DNA of 64,000 nucleotides, from assembly GCF_003710815.1 (NCBI RefSeq), contig NZ_RHHP01000038.1, positions 175,759-239,758 on the forward strand, written 5' to 3'. This DNA comes from Brevibacillus centrosporus (GTDB lineage Bacteria; Bacillota; Bacilli; Brevibacillales; Brevibacillaceae). Made by a program: the position numbers and the translations under genes. Below, one piece after another: positions 1-7,852 of the stretch; within the stretch, counting starts at the first letter, position 1, and each line of letters begins with the position of its first letter. The notes under the pieces were generated by a model that was given only the letters and a program-made list of their open reading frames with translations, made no database searches and was not told where the DNA came from.

Positions 1-5
1 CCGAA

Positions 6-536
6 CTACTGTTTTTTTGCTTGATTTTCCGGCAACGATGCAGCTTGCACCGCGTTTTCCTTTTTCGGAGTTTCAGCCTTTGCTACCAGAGCGGGTACGT
101 TCAGACGCTTTGCGCCAACGTAACGCTTGCTCCAATAGTAGGGGTCGCTCAGCTTCGTGTTCACGACACCGCGACCAGTTTCCGAATGCACGAATGTGCC
201 GTTTCCGATGTAGATGCCCACATGCGAGATGCTGCGACCGTTGGTTTGGAAGAAGACCAGATCACCAGGCTGTAACTCGCCTTTGTCGACTGGAGTTCCC
301 AATTTGTACTGGGCAGCAGAATTGTGTGGCAGGTCTACACCTAACGCATCAAATACATAGCGCGTAAATCCGGAGCAGTCAAAGCCCTTTTTCGTGGTGC
401 CGGAAGATTTGTAAGGGACACCATACAGGTCGCTGACGACATCTGTCAGAGGAGAATTCGCCTCCGCAGCTTGTGCAGCGCCGGTTCCCATTGCAAGCAA
501 TCCGACGATAAACAAAGATACTAGCAACTTGCGCAA
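6..536 (-). CDS. NlpC/P60 family cell-wall endopeptidase (secreted)
   Basis: This 176-residue protein has an N-terminal signal peptide (about residues 1-23, ending in AQA) and then one NlpC/P60 domain. The nucleophile is Cys54 in GFDCSGF, with His105 (SHVGIYIG) and His117 as the expected partners. The family cleaves D-gamma-glutamyl-diaminopimelate bonds in peptidoglycan outside the membrane. There is no separate LysM or SH3 binding domain, so it is a minimal enzyme. The C-terminal tail, rich in Lys, Gln and Ala, has no recognisable fold. A GGGAG ribosome site precedes the ATG. A c-di-AMP riboswitch lies upstream, as is common for such hydrolases in Bacillota. The family is certain; the exact bond cut is inferred. 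Confidence 0.93.
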   Translation of the reverse strand: MRKLLVSLFIVGLLAMGTGAAQAAEANSPLTDVVSDLYGVPYKSSGTTKKGFDCSGFTRYVFDALGVDLPHNSAAQYKLGTPVDKGELQPGDLVFFQTNGRSISHVGIYIGNGTFVHSETGRGVVNTKLSDPYYWSKRYVGAKRLNVPALVAKAETPKKENAVQAASLPENQAKKQ

Positions 537-552
537 AAGAAACTGCTCCCTT

Positions 553-690
553 CAAGAGCCTACGAGGTTAGCTGAAGGATTCGGTCGAAAGGACTCCCTA
601 GGCTGCCAAAAAGCGCAACCATTCACCCCAGAAATACATGGTTCCCCCGTTTCCGCCTAGCGGAACTCGGCTATTTTCGATGTTTTTTTA
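553..690 (-). promoter_or_regulatory. c-di-AMP riboswitch (ydaO-yuaA leader)
   Basis: Read on the minus strand, the leader contains the conserved blocks of the ydaO-yuaA class in order: CCGAGTTCCGCTAGGCGGAA, GGGGGAACCA, GGGGTGAAT, GGGAGTCCTTTCGACCGAAT and CAGCTAACCTCGTAGGC. It ends about 17 bases before the start of the NlpC/P60 gene. Known members bind cyclic di-AMP and usually switch cell-wall hydrolases or potassium transporters off, linking wall turnover to turgor signalling. I see no clear intrinsic terminator between the aptamer and the gene, so the expression platform is uncertain. Confidence 0.93.
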
Positions 691-854
691 CACGCACTCC
701 TAATGGGATTCGCTGCAAGTCCGTGTTTTCCTTTTTTTGCACCGCTTTTTCACAATTTCGTCACAATATTTTGTCTGATCCTGTAACGAAAACGCTCGAA
801 ATTGCAAGAGAAAGATGCGGGAAAAGGCATGTCCGATTAGGGCAGGAAGGAGCA

Positions 855-870
855 TCCGTCCAAGGACGGA
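855..870. promoter_or_regulatory. Perfect inverted repeat upstream of the lia operon, candidate LiaR operator
   Basis: TCCGTCC-AA-GGACGGA is a perfect 7-bp inverted repeat with a 2-bp spacer. A further CCGTCC half-site lies at 883-888. A TACAAT -10-like hexamer at 918-923 places the palindrome around 50-60 bases upstream of a likely start site, a normal activator position. LiaR/VraR regulators activate their own operons from upstream inverted repeats. That this is the LiaR site is inference from position. Confidence 0.45.
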
Positions 871-977
871 GACAAAAACCAACCGTCCGCCCGTTATGGG
901 GCGCCTATGCTGGAGGATACAATAAGGCCATAAGGTTAACACCTGCACCAATGAAGGTGATTGGAGGGAAGGATGAA

Positions 978-1376
978 ATGAGCGAACGGTCTGGCAAGTT
1001 CTTACTCGGGCTGGTTCTGCTCCTGATCGGTGGGCTGGTTCTTCTTGATCAGATAGGGATTGATTTTGGTGATGTTCTAGGATGGGTCATTCCCGGTTTG
1101 ATCATGGTTTACGGAGCTCGCAAAGTACTGGGCCATGGAGGCTCCCGCTTCTGGGGAGTGCTGATTTTCACCTTTGGTCTTCTGATGCTGATTGGGAAGC
1201 TGCACCTGCTGTTTCACGGCCTATTGGCGATTGGGTTGATCTATCTCGGATACAGTCTGCTTCGCCATAAAGATCCTCCCAAGGAGGCACCGGCCGAGTG
1301 GGAAAGACAGTGGGCACAACGAGTTTTAAAGGAAGACGCCCTGGATCATTGGGAAAAAGGCATGACAAAAAAGTAG
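978..1376 (+). CDS. LiaI-like small membrane protein, first gene of the lia operon
   Basis: This 132-residue protein has closely spaced hydrophobic segments in its first 90 residues and a charged cytoplasmic tail, as in the LiaI/LiaF transmembrane domain family. The start is ATG 978, preceded by GGAGGGAAGG at 963-972. The open frame runs further upstream, but that part is leader sequence with no ribosome site. The next gene encodes a PspA/LiaH protein. In B. subtilis LiaI anchors LiaH at the membrane under envelope stress, and the same role is likely here. The paralogous membrane domain is found again in the LiaF-like gene four positions downstream (2815-3618). Confidence 0.8.
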   Translation: MSERSGKFLLGLVLLLIGGLVLLDQIGIDFGDVLGWVIPGLIMVYGARKVLGHGGSRFWGVLIFTFGLLMLIGKLHLLFHGLLAIGLIYLGYSLLRHKDPPKEAPAEWERQWAQRVLKEDALDHWEKGMTKK

Positions 1377-1433
1377 AGCCACTTGTTTTTGGATGAAACC
1401 AAACGATGTGATATGATGAGGAGGAAATGACAA

Positions 1434-2129
1434 ATGAGTATTTTTAGACGCTTGCGTGACCTGACAGTAGCTTCGGTGAATGATGCCTTGGATTCCATGG
1501 AAGATCCGGTGGTTATGCTAAACCAGTACATGCGTGACATGGAAGTGGAAATTGGACAGGTTGAGGTAGCAGTAGCCCGTCAGGTAGCTCTGGAGAAAAA
1601 GTTCCGTCAGCAATGGGAGGAAGCTGTAGCCCTGGTTGAAAAACGCGATCGCCAAGTGAAGCTCGCGCTGACAGAAGGGGAAGACGAGCTGGCACGCCGC
1701 GCTCTGGCTGACAAGAAGCAGTACGAGGGCCGTGCTCAGGAATATGAGACGCTCTACTTGTCCGCAGCGGAAGCAGCAGGTCAGATGCGTGAAAAACTGG
1801 CGGAGCTAAAAGAGGAATTTTACAAGATGCGAGCGAAAAAGTTTACGTTGATGGCTCGTGCCCAGGTAGCTCGTACACAAAAGCAGGTCAATTCAGCTGT
1901 CGTCGGTATCGGGAATCAGACAGCTGGCCGAGGATTTGCCCGCATGGAAGAAAAAGTGATGCGGATGGAAGCGGAAGCGCAAATGAGCGGACAATGGCGT
2001 CAAACGAGCATGGGCTTGAACAATGCTCTATCTGAACTGGAAAAAGACGATTTGGATGCAGAGCTGGCCAATATCAAAGCATCCTTGAAAGAAAACAAAG
2101 CATCGGCTGCACCCGAAACAAAAGCCTGA
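1434..2129 (+). CDS. liaH: PspA/IM30 family envelope-stress protein (LiaH-like)
   Basis: The 231-residue product is an almost entirely helical coiled-coil protein of the PspA/IM30/Vipp1 family. It begins with the typical amphipathic segment MSIFRRLRDLTVASVNDALD and has the usual length. These proteins assemble into large oligomers on the inner face of the membrane and protect it against proton leakage and wall antibiotics. A strong AGGAGG site precedes ATG 1434. The neighbouring LiaI-, LiaF-, LiaS- and LiaR-like genes support the LiaH assignment over a general PspA. The gene lies 57 bases after the LiaI-like gene with no terminator between them, so they are probably co-transcribed. Confidence 0.92.
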   Translation: MSIFRRLRDLTVASVNDALDSMEDPVVMLNQYMRDMEVEIGQVEVAVARQVALEKKFRQQWEEAVALVEKRDRQVKLALTEGEDELARRALADKKQYEGRAQEYETLYLSAAEAAGQMREKLAELKEEFYKMRAKKFTLMARAQVARTQKQVNSAVVGIGNQTAGRGFARMEEKVMRMEAEAQMSGQWRQTSMGLNNALSELEKDDLDAELANIKASLKENKASAAPETKA

Positions 2130-2220
2130 CTTACAGGAACAGGGGCGCCAGATGTAGTATAGATTGTGGCAATTAGGCAGCCTGTCAACCAGGCTGCTTT
2201 TCCCCTAGGAGGTTCTATTC

Positions 2221-2778
2221 TTGGCAGATTTTTTGGTCTTTTTACGACGATTTATCGCTGAGCCTGGACGCGTCGGTAGTATTACCCCCAGCTCTCGTTT
2301 TTTATGTGAGCGAATGTTGAGCCGTGTCAATTGGGACAAGGCGAATGTCATCATGGAACTTGGACCGGGGACGGGTGCATTTACCCAAAGGATCTATCAA
2401 AACATTTGTCCAGATGCTAGGTACGTGCTTGTGGAGCGCGATGCTCAATTTCGTACCATGCTGCAGTCCCGGTTTCCCGATGTTATGATTCGGGAAGAAG
2501 CGACCATGCTGTCTCACTACTTGGAGGAATTGAAGCTTGGCCAGGCGGATGTCATCATTTCAGGGCTGCCCTTTGCCAATTTTCCGAAAGAACTACGGGA
2601 AGCAATCCTGGAACAAGTCCAGTCCGTACTGGCTCCAGGGGGGCTATTCATTACATTCCAATATTCGCTACAACTCCAAGCTGAGCTGCAGGAGCGATTT
2701 AGCTGGGTCGAAACCGATTTTACTCTGCTGAACATTCCACCTGCATTCATTTATACATGTCGTAATGGACAGAAGTGA
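2221..2778 (+). CDS. Phospholipid N-methyltransferase-like SAM methyltransferase (PmtA/KsgA-type)
   Basis: This is a 185-residue class I methyltransferase. The start is TTG 2221, chosen because AGGAGG stands at the proper distance before it. The segment FIAEPGRVGSITPSSR followed by MELGPGTGAFTQ (SAM-binding motif I) is typical of the PmtA branch of the rRNA-adenine/phospholipid methyltransferase superfamily. PmtA enzymes methylate phosphatidylethanolamine. The position between LiaH and LiaF suggests membrane modification under envelope stress, but the substrate is inferred. It lacks the full C-terminal domain of KsgA and Erm enzymes, so an rRNA target is less likely though not excluded. Confidence 0.75.
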   Translation: MADFLVFLRRFIAEPGRVGSITPSSRFLCERMLSRVNWDKANVIMELGPGTGAFTQRIYQNICPDARYVLVERDAQFRTMLQSRFPDVMIREEATMLSHYLEELKLGQADVIISGLPFANFPKELREAILEQVQSVLAPGGLFITFQYSLQLQAELQERFSWVETDFTLLNIPPAFIYTCRNGQK

Positions 2779-2814
2779 AGATAATCGGCATGGGGCGTAA
2801 GAGAGGAGACTTTC

Positions 2815-3618
2815 GTGAAGCTGTCCCGCGTGCACAAAATGTTGGCTGGTGTCCTGATCATCTTGACGGGGATTGGTCTCTTTTTAGACAGTTTGCATAT
2901 TATTTCGTTCGGGTTGTTTGATTTGTGGCCGATGGTGCTGGTCTATTTTGGTTTTCGCCTATGGGGGCAGCATAAACGAATCGGCGGCGGCATCCTATTT
3001 TGCCTTGGCGTGATCATAGCATTGGAAATGTGGTTTGGCATCGGGATCGATGACTTGTTTGGGTTGGTCATCCCCGCCTTGTTTGTTTACTTTGGATATC
3101 GACTGATTCGCGGCAAAACGCGGGAATCGGATCCAGTTGTCAAGTGGTTCTCGAAAAAGGAGCACGCAGCTGGAGCGGTAATGCCCGAGGAACCAAGCGT
3201 GGCGAAGCCCGAGCCAATCGAGGTGCGAAGCCATACTCACTCGTTACCAAAAGATTCCCGCAGTTCGCTGATCGGGGACTTTCATCTGACTTCCGGCCGT
3301 TTTGAGCTGAGTCATTTGCATGTTTGGCATGGGATTGGCGATGTGGTGATTGATTTGTCGCGCGCGATGCTGATGACGGAAGAAGCGCAGCTGAACATCG
3401 AGGGATGGATAGGCGACGTGACGATCTACGTGCCTGTCGATCTGCCGGTATCCGTATCGGCTGAGCTGTCTGTCGGCGATCTGGAGGTTTTCAGTAACCG
3501 TCAGGGAGGCATCAATCGCAGTATCATGATTCGCTCGGATCATTACGATCGGGCGGTAAATAAAGTGAGCTTGCATATCTCGCTGCTTGTCGGCGATATC
3601 AAAGTCAAGTACATCTAG
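2815..3618 (+). CDS. liaF: LiaF-like negative regulator of the LiaSR system
   Basis: This 267-residue protein has an N-terminal block of four hydrophobic segments (residues about 8-100), a charged linker, and a soluble C-terminal beta-rich domain (about 145-267) of the LiaF/DUF2154 type. The C-terminal half shows the repeated GDV and GDLEV turns of that domain. In B. subtilis LiaF holds the LiaS kinase inactive until the envelope is disturbed. The start is GTG 2815 behind GAGAGGAGA. It is followed directly by liaS and liaR, the expected order. LiaF paralogues also occur without kinases, but here the pairing is clear. Confidence 0.88.
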   Translation: MKLSRVHKMLAGVLIILTGIGLFLDSLHIISFGLFDLWPMVLVYFGFRLWGQHKRIGGGILFCLGVIIALEMWFGIGIDDLFGLVIPALFVYFGYRLIRGKTRESDPVVKWFSKKEHAAGAVMPEEPSVAKPEPIEVRSHTHSLPKDSRSSLIGDFHLTSGRFELSHLHVWHGIGDVVIDLSRAMLMTEEAQLNIEGWIGDVTIYVPVDLPVSVSAELSVGDLEVFSNRQGGINRSIMIRSDHYDRAVNKVSLHISLLVGDIKVKYI

Positions 3619-3631
3619 GAGGTACTGGCGA

Positions 3632-4780
3632 ATGCGTCGACAGCGATTAGCGAGTATTCAATGGCAAAGTGTCCGCTACGGCATGGGATTGTCCATAGCT
3701 ACGGTCACCGTGGCGTTTGTTTGTTTTTTTGCGCTTCATCTCGTTTGGAAAGACGATCCGCAGCTGGTCCGTTGGTACTCGGAGCTGATACAGGATCCTC
3801 GGGTGCATCTGTGGACGGTTGAGTATTTGGGAATAGAGCTTCCGCCAGAGCCGGATTGGGTCGCGCAGCTGATGGCGGTCGTGGTTTCCCTGCCTGCCGG
3901 TGCATTGGTGGGGCTGATCTGCTCCTATATATACGGGAATCTGCTAAAAAAGCGGGTGAGCGTTCTGTGGGAAGCAGCCATGAAGCTGGGACGGGGGATG
4001 CTATCCTACCGTGTTCCGGAGCTTGGTGTCGATGAGATCGGCGAGCTGGGCTGGCAGCTGAACCGGCTGGCGTCCCAATGGGAAGAGCAGGTGGCATCCC
4101 TGCAGCGTTTGTCCAATCACAATGCGGCACTGGCAGACCAGCTCAAGCAGGCTGCCGTGACGGAAGAGCGGCAGCGGTTGGCGCGTGAGCTGCATGATGC
4201 TGTCAGTCAGCAGCTGTTTGCGATCGCCATGACGACAGCCGCACTGAAACGGCTGATCGAAAAGAATCCGCAGCGTGCGGCGCAGCAGATCGAGCTCGTA
4301 GAGGAAATGGCGGCAGCAGCCCAGGCGGAGATGCGTGCCCTTCTTTTGCATCTGCGCCCGGCAACCCTGCAGAACAAGACGCTAAAGGAAGCCATTCTGG
4401 AACTGTTGGATGAGCTGACACGTAAAAATAGCATGGAGATTACCTGGGAAATCGAAGCGGTCGCGGGATTGCCAAGCGGCATCGAGGACCATTTGTTCCG
4501 CATTTTGCAGGAATCTCTCTCGAATACGCTTCGCCATGCCAAAGCCAGCCAGATCGCCGTAAAGCTGTTTACGTTGCAGGATCAGGTGAGACTGCGTGTG
4601 ACGGATGACGGTGTTGGCTTTGATCCGGAAGGGGAGAAGCTGACCTCGTACGGCTTGCGCAGCATGCAGGAGCGGGTAACAGAAGTGGGTGGATCGATGG
4701 AGATATACTCCGCGGTCGGAAAGGGGACGCAAATCGAAGTGCGGATTCCTCTGATGTCACAGACGGAACGGGAAGGGTGA
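3632..4780 (+). CDS. liaS: Sensor histidine kinase LiaS/VraS-like
   Basis: A 382-residue NarL-type sensor kinase with two transmembrane helices near residues 15-40 and 85-110 and a short extracellular loop. A HAMP region and a HisKA_3 dimerisation domain follow, with the phospho-acceptor His188 in RQRLARELHDAVSQQ, then an HATPase domain with N-, G1- and G2-box sequences (DDGVGFDPEG, SYGLRSM). The start is ATG 3632 behind AGGAGGT at 3617-3623; the reading frame extends upstream into liaF but without a ribosome site. The LiaS/VraS family responds to cell-wall antibiotics. The stop overlaps the liaR start by four bases, implying coupled translation. Confidence 0.92.
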   Translation: MRRQRLASIQWQSVRYGMGLSIATVTVAFVCFFALHLVWKDDPQLVRWYSELIQDPRVHLWTVEYLGIELPPEPDWVAQLMAVVVSLPAGALVGLICSYIYGNLLKKRVSVLWEAAMKLGRGMLSYRVPELGVDEIGELGWQLNRLASQWEEQVASLQRLSNHNAALADQLKQAAVTEERQRLARELHDAVSQQLFAIAMTTAALKRLIEKNPQRAAQQIELVEEMAAAAQAEMRALLLHLRPATLQNKTLKEAILELLDELTRKNSMEITWEIEAVAGLPSGIEDHLFRILQESLSNTLRHAKASQIAVKLFTLQDQVRLRVTDDGVGFDPEGEKLTSYGLRSMQERVTEVGGSMEIYSAVGKGTQIEVRIPLMSQTEREG

Positions 4781-5418
4781 ATGTATCTGTGATTCGCGTA
4801 TTACTGGTAGATGATCACGAGATGGTACGGATGGGATTGGCTGCGTATTTGTCCACGGAGGATGACATCGAAGTCGTAGCAGAGGCGGGCAACGGCGAAG
4901 AAGGGGTGCGCCTGACGGTGGAGCTTCGCCCGGATGTCGTCCTGATGGATCTGGTCATGGAAGGCATCGGCGGTGTAGAAGCGACCAGACGGATTCGAGA
5001 GGCTTGTCCGGGGAGCAAGGTCATCGTGCTGACGAGCTTTATCGATGATGAAAAGGTGTATCCTGTGATTGAAGCCGGAGCCTTCAGCTACTTGCTGAAA
5101 ACCTCCCGGGCAGCCGAAATTGCTAGGGCGATCCGATCCGCAGCCGCTGGAGAGCCAGTATTGGAATCACGGGTGGCAGGAAAGATCATGGCCCGTTTCC
5201 GTCACGGTCAAGAAGCACAGCCACACGAGCAGCTAACTCCTCGTGAGCTGGAGGTGCTGAAGCTCATCGGGCAAGGCAAATCCAATCAGGAAATTGCCGA
5301 CGAGCTGATTATCGGCATCAAGACCGTTAAAACACACGTCAGCAATATTTTAGCCAAGCTAAACGTTGAAGATCGTACTCAGGCAGCGATTTACGTGCAC
5401 ACCAACCACCTTGGCTGA
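4777..5418 (+). CDS. liaR: Response regulator LiaR/VraR-like
   Basis: This 213-residue protein has a receiver domain with acidic pocket residues Asp12 and Asp13 and phospho-acceptor Asp58 (VVLMDLVMEG). A LuxR/NarL helix-turn-helix domain follows (LTPRELEVLKLIGQGKSN). The start GTG 4777 overlaps the kinase stop codon. The cognate kinase immediately upstream and the LiaF gene before it make LiaR the best name. It probably activates this operon through the inverted repeat at 855-870. An intrinsic terminator follows closely, ending the operon. Confidence 0.92.
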   Translation: MNVSVIRVLLVDDHEMVRMGLAAYLSTEDDIEVVAEAGNGEEGVRLTVELRPDVVLMDLVMEGIGGVEATRRIREACPGSKVIVLTSFIDDEKVYPVIEAGAFSYLLKTSRAAEIARAIRSAAAGEPVLESRVAGKIMARFRHGQEAQPHEQLTPRELEVLKLIGQGKSNQEIADELIIGIKTVKTHVSNILAKLNVEDRTQAAIYVHTNHLG

Positions 5419-5431
5419 CAAGAGAAAACAG

Positions 5432-5462
5432 CTCACCCTGCAAGAGAGGGTGAGTTTTTTTT
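5432..5462 (+). terminator. Intrinsic terminator of the lia operon
   Basis: CTCACCCT (5432-5439) pairs perfectly with AGGGTGAG (5447-5454) across a 7-base loop, followed by a run of eight T. Confidence 0.92.
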
Positions 5463-5514
5463 GTTTATGTGGTAAAGATAGTAAGTAATAGATTTGGAAA
5501 GGAGGGGACGGGCT

Positions 5515-6336
5515 ATGAGGCACAAACCTCAGACACGCTCCAAGGTGCTTTCGGCTGACAACGGTGTAGATTTTGTGGGAGATGTACACGGTTGTTACGA
5601 CGAATTTATGGAATTGCTGAAGCGTTTGGGTTATGAGCGAAGCCAAGAAGGTACGTTTCGCCATCCCCAGGGCAGAAAGCTCCTTTCCCTCGGCGATATC
5701 ACGAGTAGAGGCCCACATTCTATCAAGATGCTACAGTTCTTTATTCAACATATTGCTGCTGGCGTAGCGGAGATGGTGGATAGCAACCACGGCTGGAAGG
5801 TTGCCCGCTGGCTGGACGGCAGACCGGTCACCTTGGCACATGGTGACGAGAAGGTGGAAGAAGAGTTTCGGGTATACCAGCAGGAGTTCGGGCCCAAAAA
5901 AGCTTCCCTGCTGCGAGAGCAGAGCCGCAGACTGCTATTTTCGTCTCCTTCCCACATGATGGTCAAAAAAAACGACAAACTTGTCGCTGTCGCCGTACAT
6001 GCGGGGATCAAGGACGATTACATCGGCCTAGAATCGCCTGCTGTGCACACGTTCTGTCGATATGGCGACGTCGCGGGTACCGGACCAGACGGGCGTCCCA
6101 TCCGCAGGGAGTGGGCCAAAGAAAGAAGAGGGTACGAGCCTTTGATTGTCTGGGGGCATGACCCTCGTCCGGAACCGGAACGCCAAAACGGTACACTCAA
6201 TATCGACCAGGGCTGCGTATTTGGCGGAAAGCTGACCGCCTATCGCTATCCTGAGGACGAGCTTGTGAGTGTACCGGCAAAGGAAAATTATTCGGGTCTG
6301 TCAGATACGCCGCTGACGCGTTATACCGCAGACTGA
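5515..6336 (+). CDS. PrpE-like metallophosphoesterase (symmetrical Ap4A hydrolase / PPP family)
   Basis: The 273-residue protein carries the PPP-type phosphoesterase motifs: VGDVHGCYDEF, LGDITSRGP, DSNHGWK (a variant of the GNHE motif), VAVHAG and VWGHDP. The nearest known relatives are B. subtilis PrpE, which splits diadenosine tetraphosphate and dephosphorylates phosphotyrosine, and the phosphatase part of polynucleotide kinase-phosphatase. The usual GDLVDRGP motif is GDITSRGP here, so metal binding may differ. Start ATG 5515 has AAAGGAGGGG at 5498-5507. Its last 16 bases overlap the tail of the convergent holin-like gene. Family is firm; substrate is not. Confidence 0.8.
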   Translation: MRHKPQTRSKVLSADNGVDFVGDVHGCYDEFMELLKRLGYERSQEGTFRHPQGRKLLSLGDITSRGPHSIKMLQFFIQHIAAGVAEMVDSNHGWKVARWLDGRPVTLAHGDEKVEEEFRVYQQEFGPKKASLLREQSRRLLFSSPSHMMVKKNDKLVAVAVHAGIKDDYIGLESPAVHTFCRYGDVAGTGPDGRPIRREWAKERRGYEPLIVWGHDPRPEPERQNGTLNIDQGCVFGGKLTAYRYPEDELVSVPAKENYSGLSDTPLTRYTAD

Positions 6337-6617
6337 GAGTCTTTGTTCTTCTTGTTCTTGGAGGCTGTCCACTGCTCGATGGTGTTTTTCGAAGTGGAGT
6401 GGATTCCTACAGTTGCGAGCCCGGCAGTGACCCCTTCCATCAGAGCTGTCTTCCAGTCAAAGCCAGGGGCGTACAGCCACTGATTTACCATGTAGATCCC
6501 GATAATCAAGACCACTGCTACCCAGCTTCGCAGCTTTTTCGGAATGCGAAAGACATCGGCTAGGGTAGCGGTGGCCGCCAGGGCAAATGCGATAATCAAG
6601 CCCAGATCAAAACCCAT
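6321..6617 (-). CDS. Small holin-like membrane protein
   Basis: The 98-residue product has two hydrophobic segments (about residues 4-22 and 30-47) and a Lys/Asn-rich C-terminus, the general shape of a phage holin. It starts 18 bases after the end of an N-acetylmuramoyl-alanine amidase gene on the same strand, behind AGGGAG. The longer in-frame reading from 6686 lies inside the amidase gene and has no ribosome site. An amidase plus a small two-helix membrane protein is how phage lysis cassettes look. No other phage gene is nearby, so it may be a domesticated remnant. Function is inferred from shape and context only. Confidence 0.55.
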   Translation of the reverse strand: MGFDLGLIIAFALAATATLADVFRIPKKLRSWVAVVLIIGIYMVNQWLYAPGFDWKTALMEGVTAGLATVGIHSTSKNTIEQWTASKNKKNKDSQSAV

Positions 6618-6634
6618 GCGGCCCCAACTCCCTG

Positions 6635-7450
6635 TTAAGATTTCAGTTTTTCGTACAAGCGTCTCAGAATGACGGCCTCTGCCCAAAGGGGGAGCGGATT
6701 GTCAGCCTGATGTCGCCAGTCCTCATTGGTCAAGAGTCCCTCATCAAACATCCAGTCGATGGCTTCCTGTTTCCAGTCGGGCACGTCGCTGCCACCTCCA
6801 TTATTCGGGTTGCCGTTTCCGCCTCCCGGGTTTTGCGTTCCGCTGCCTCCGCCGCTAGCGGGCGGGGTAGTGGTAGGAGTAGGAGCCGTCTTTGGCGGCT
6901 GGTACGTCAGATTGGCGTACTCACAAAAGGCGCGAACGACGGCCTCCGCGAGACTTTGCCAGTCCTTGCTGAGTTTATCCGCATCCAAAGGGTTATCAGC
7001 GAAGCCGTATTCGACGATGACTGTCTCCACGCTTCCCGTCTCGCGGTTCATGTAATAGTAGTCCTGACGCGGGTTGTTGGGGAGTGTCCGGGTGAAGATA
7101 CGCCGGTTTGGAACTCCTTCTGCCTCCAGCTCTTCTGCGATGAGCCGTGGAAAGGCAGCAGTTCCGTAAATGGAGTAGATGACCTCGGAGCCGCGTCCAC
7201 CACCTGCATTGATATGGTTGGAAATGCAGTAACGAGCTCCGCTGCCTCGGACTAGCGCCGCACGATCTTCGCTTGGCAAGGTCACATCGGATGATCTCGT
7301 CACGGCAACGGGGATTTGCATTTCTTGAAATCGGCGGTATTGATAGAGGGTAATGTTTAGGGTCATTTGTTTTTCCGTAAACTGCGCACTGTTTCCACCG
7401 CCAGGGTCCACTCCGCCGTGTCCGGCATCCAGAATGACGATAGGAGCCAT
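6635..7450 (-). CDS. N-acetylmuramoyl-L-alanine amidase (Amidase_3) with Gly/Asn/Pro linker
   Basis: The catalytic Amidase_3 domain spans about residues 1-175, with zinc ligands His11 (DAGHGG), Glu26 and His79 (SNHIN) and a catalytic Glu in VETVIVEYGFA. It cuts the bond between MurNAc and the stem peptide. A linker rich in Pro, Thr, Gly and Asn leads to a C-terminal segment of about 50 residues (DWKQEAIDWMFDEGLL) resembling repeats found in phage and spore hydrolases. There is no signal peptide, so export would need a holin, which fits the small membrane gene just downstream. A GAGGTGATG site precedes the ATG. The order amidase then holin-like gene suggests a phage lysis origin. Confidence 0.87.
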   Translation of the reverse strand: MAPIVILDAGHGGVDPGGGNSAQFTEKQMTLNITLYQYRRFQEMQIPVAVTRSSDVTLPSEDRAALVRGSGARYCISNHINAGGGRGSEVIYSIYGTAAFPRLIAEELEAEGVPNRRIFTRTLPNNPRQDYYYMNRETGSVETVIVEYGFADNPLDADKLSKDWQSLAEAVVRAFCEYANLTYQPPKTAPTPTTTPPASGGGSGTQNPGGGNGNPNNGGGSDVPDWKQEAIDWMFDEGLLTNEDWRHQADNPLPLWAEAVILRRLYEKLKS

Positions 7451-7551
7451 ATTTTCATCACCTCATGCAATCAGCATATGCTTGGAAAAGCAAACATGTT
7501 GAGGGCAGTCTCATCATTTTTCCTAGTGACAATGTACATATGGCCTAACTA

Positions 7552-7560
7552 TGGTACAAT
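7552..7560 (+). promoter_or_regulatory. Extended -10 promoter for the yneF-like gene
   Basis: TGGTACAAT is an extended -10 element (TGnTAnnnT). No convincing -35 hexamer stands 17 bases upstream. It lies about 40 bases before the yneF-like start. Confidence 0.5.
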
Positions 7561-7601
7561 AAAAGGGTTCGTAATTACGCAAAGAGGATGGTAATGTATT
7601 G

Positions 7602-7832
7602 ATGGCTTGGTACAACTGGGTAATCCCGATCGTTACACTTTTGCTCGGCCTGGTAGGCGGTTTTGCCGGCGGGACTTATTATTTGAAAAAGCAGATGCAG
7701 AACATGCAAATGGACGAAAAACAGCTGCAAGCCATGGCTCGTTCGATGGGTATGAATTTGAACCAAAAACAGCTGAAACAAATGAGCCGCACCATGAAAA
7801 ATATGAAAATGCCAAATAAATTCGGGAAATAA
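7602..7832 (+). CDS. yneF: UPF0154 family protein YneF
   Basis: This 76-residue protein has one N-terminal transmembrane helix with a glycine-rich face (LLLGLVGGFAGGTYYLKKQM) and a basic tail rich in Met, Lys and Gln, the signature of the UPF0154/YneF family of Bacillota. Family length is 70-80 residues, which fits. A TTG codon three bases upstream could serve as an alternative start; ATG 7602 is preferred, with GAGGAT at 7584-7589. Function in the family is not settled. The next small membrane protein gene follows after 20 bases and may be co-transcribed. Confidence 0.88.
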   Translation: MAWYNWVIPIVTLLLGLVGGFAGGTYYLKKQMQNMQMDEKQLQAMARSMGMNLNQKQLKQMSRTMKNMKMPNKFGK

Positions 7833-7852
7833 ACAAGCGGAGGGGTGTCGCT

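Noticed and set aside
723..977. Longer version of the LiaI-like gene starting at 723
   Set aside because: No ribosome site at 723, composition unlike protein, and it contains the promoter and palindrome; GGAGGGAAGG serves ATG 978.
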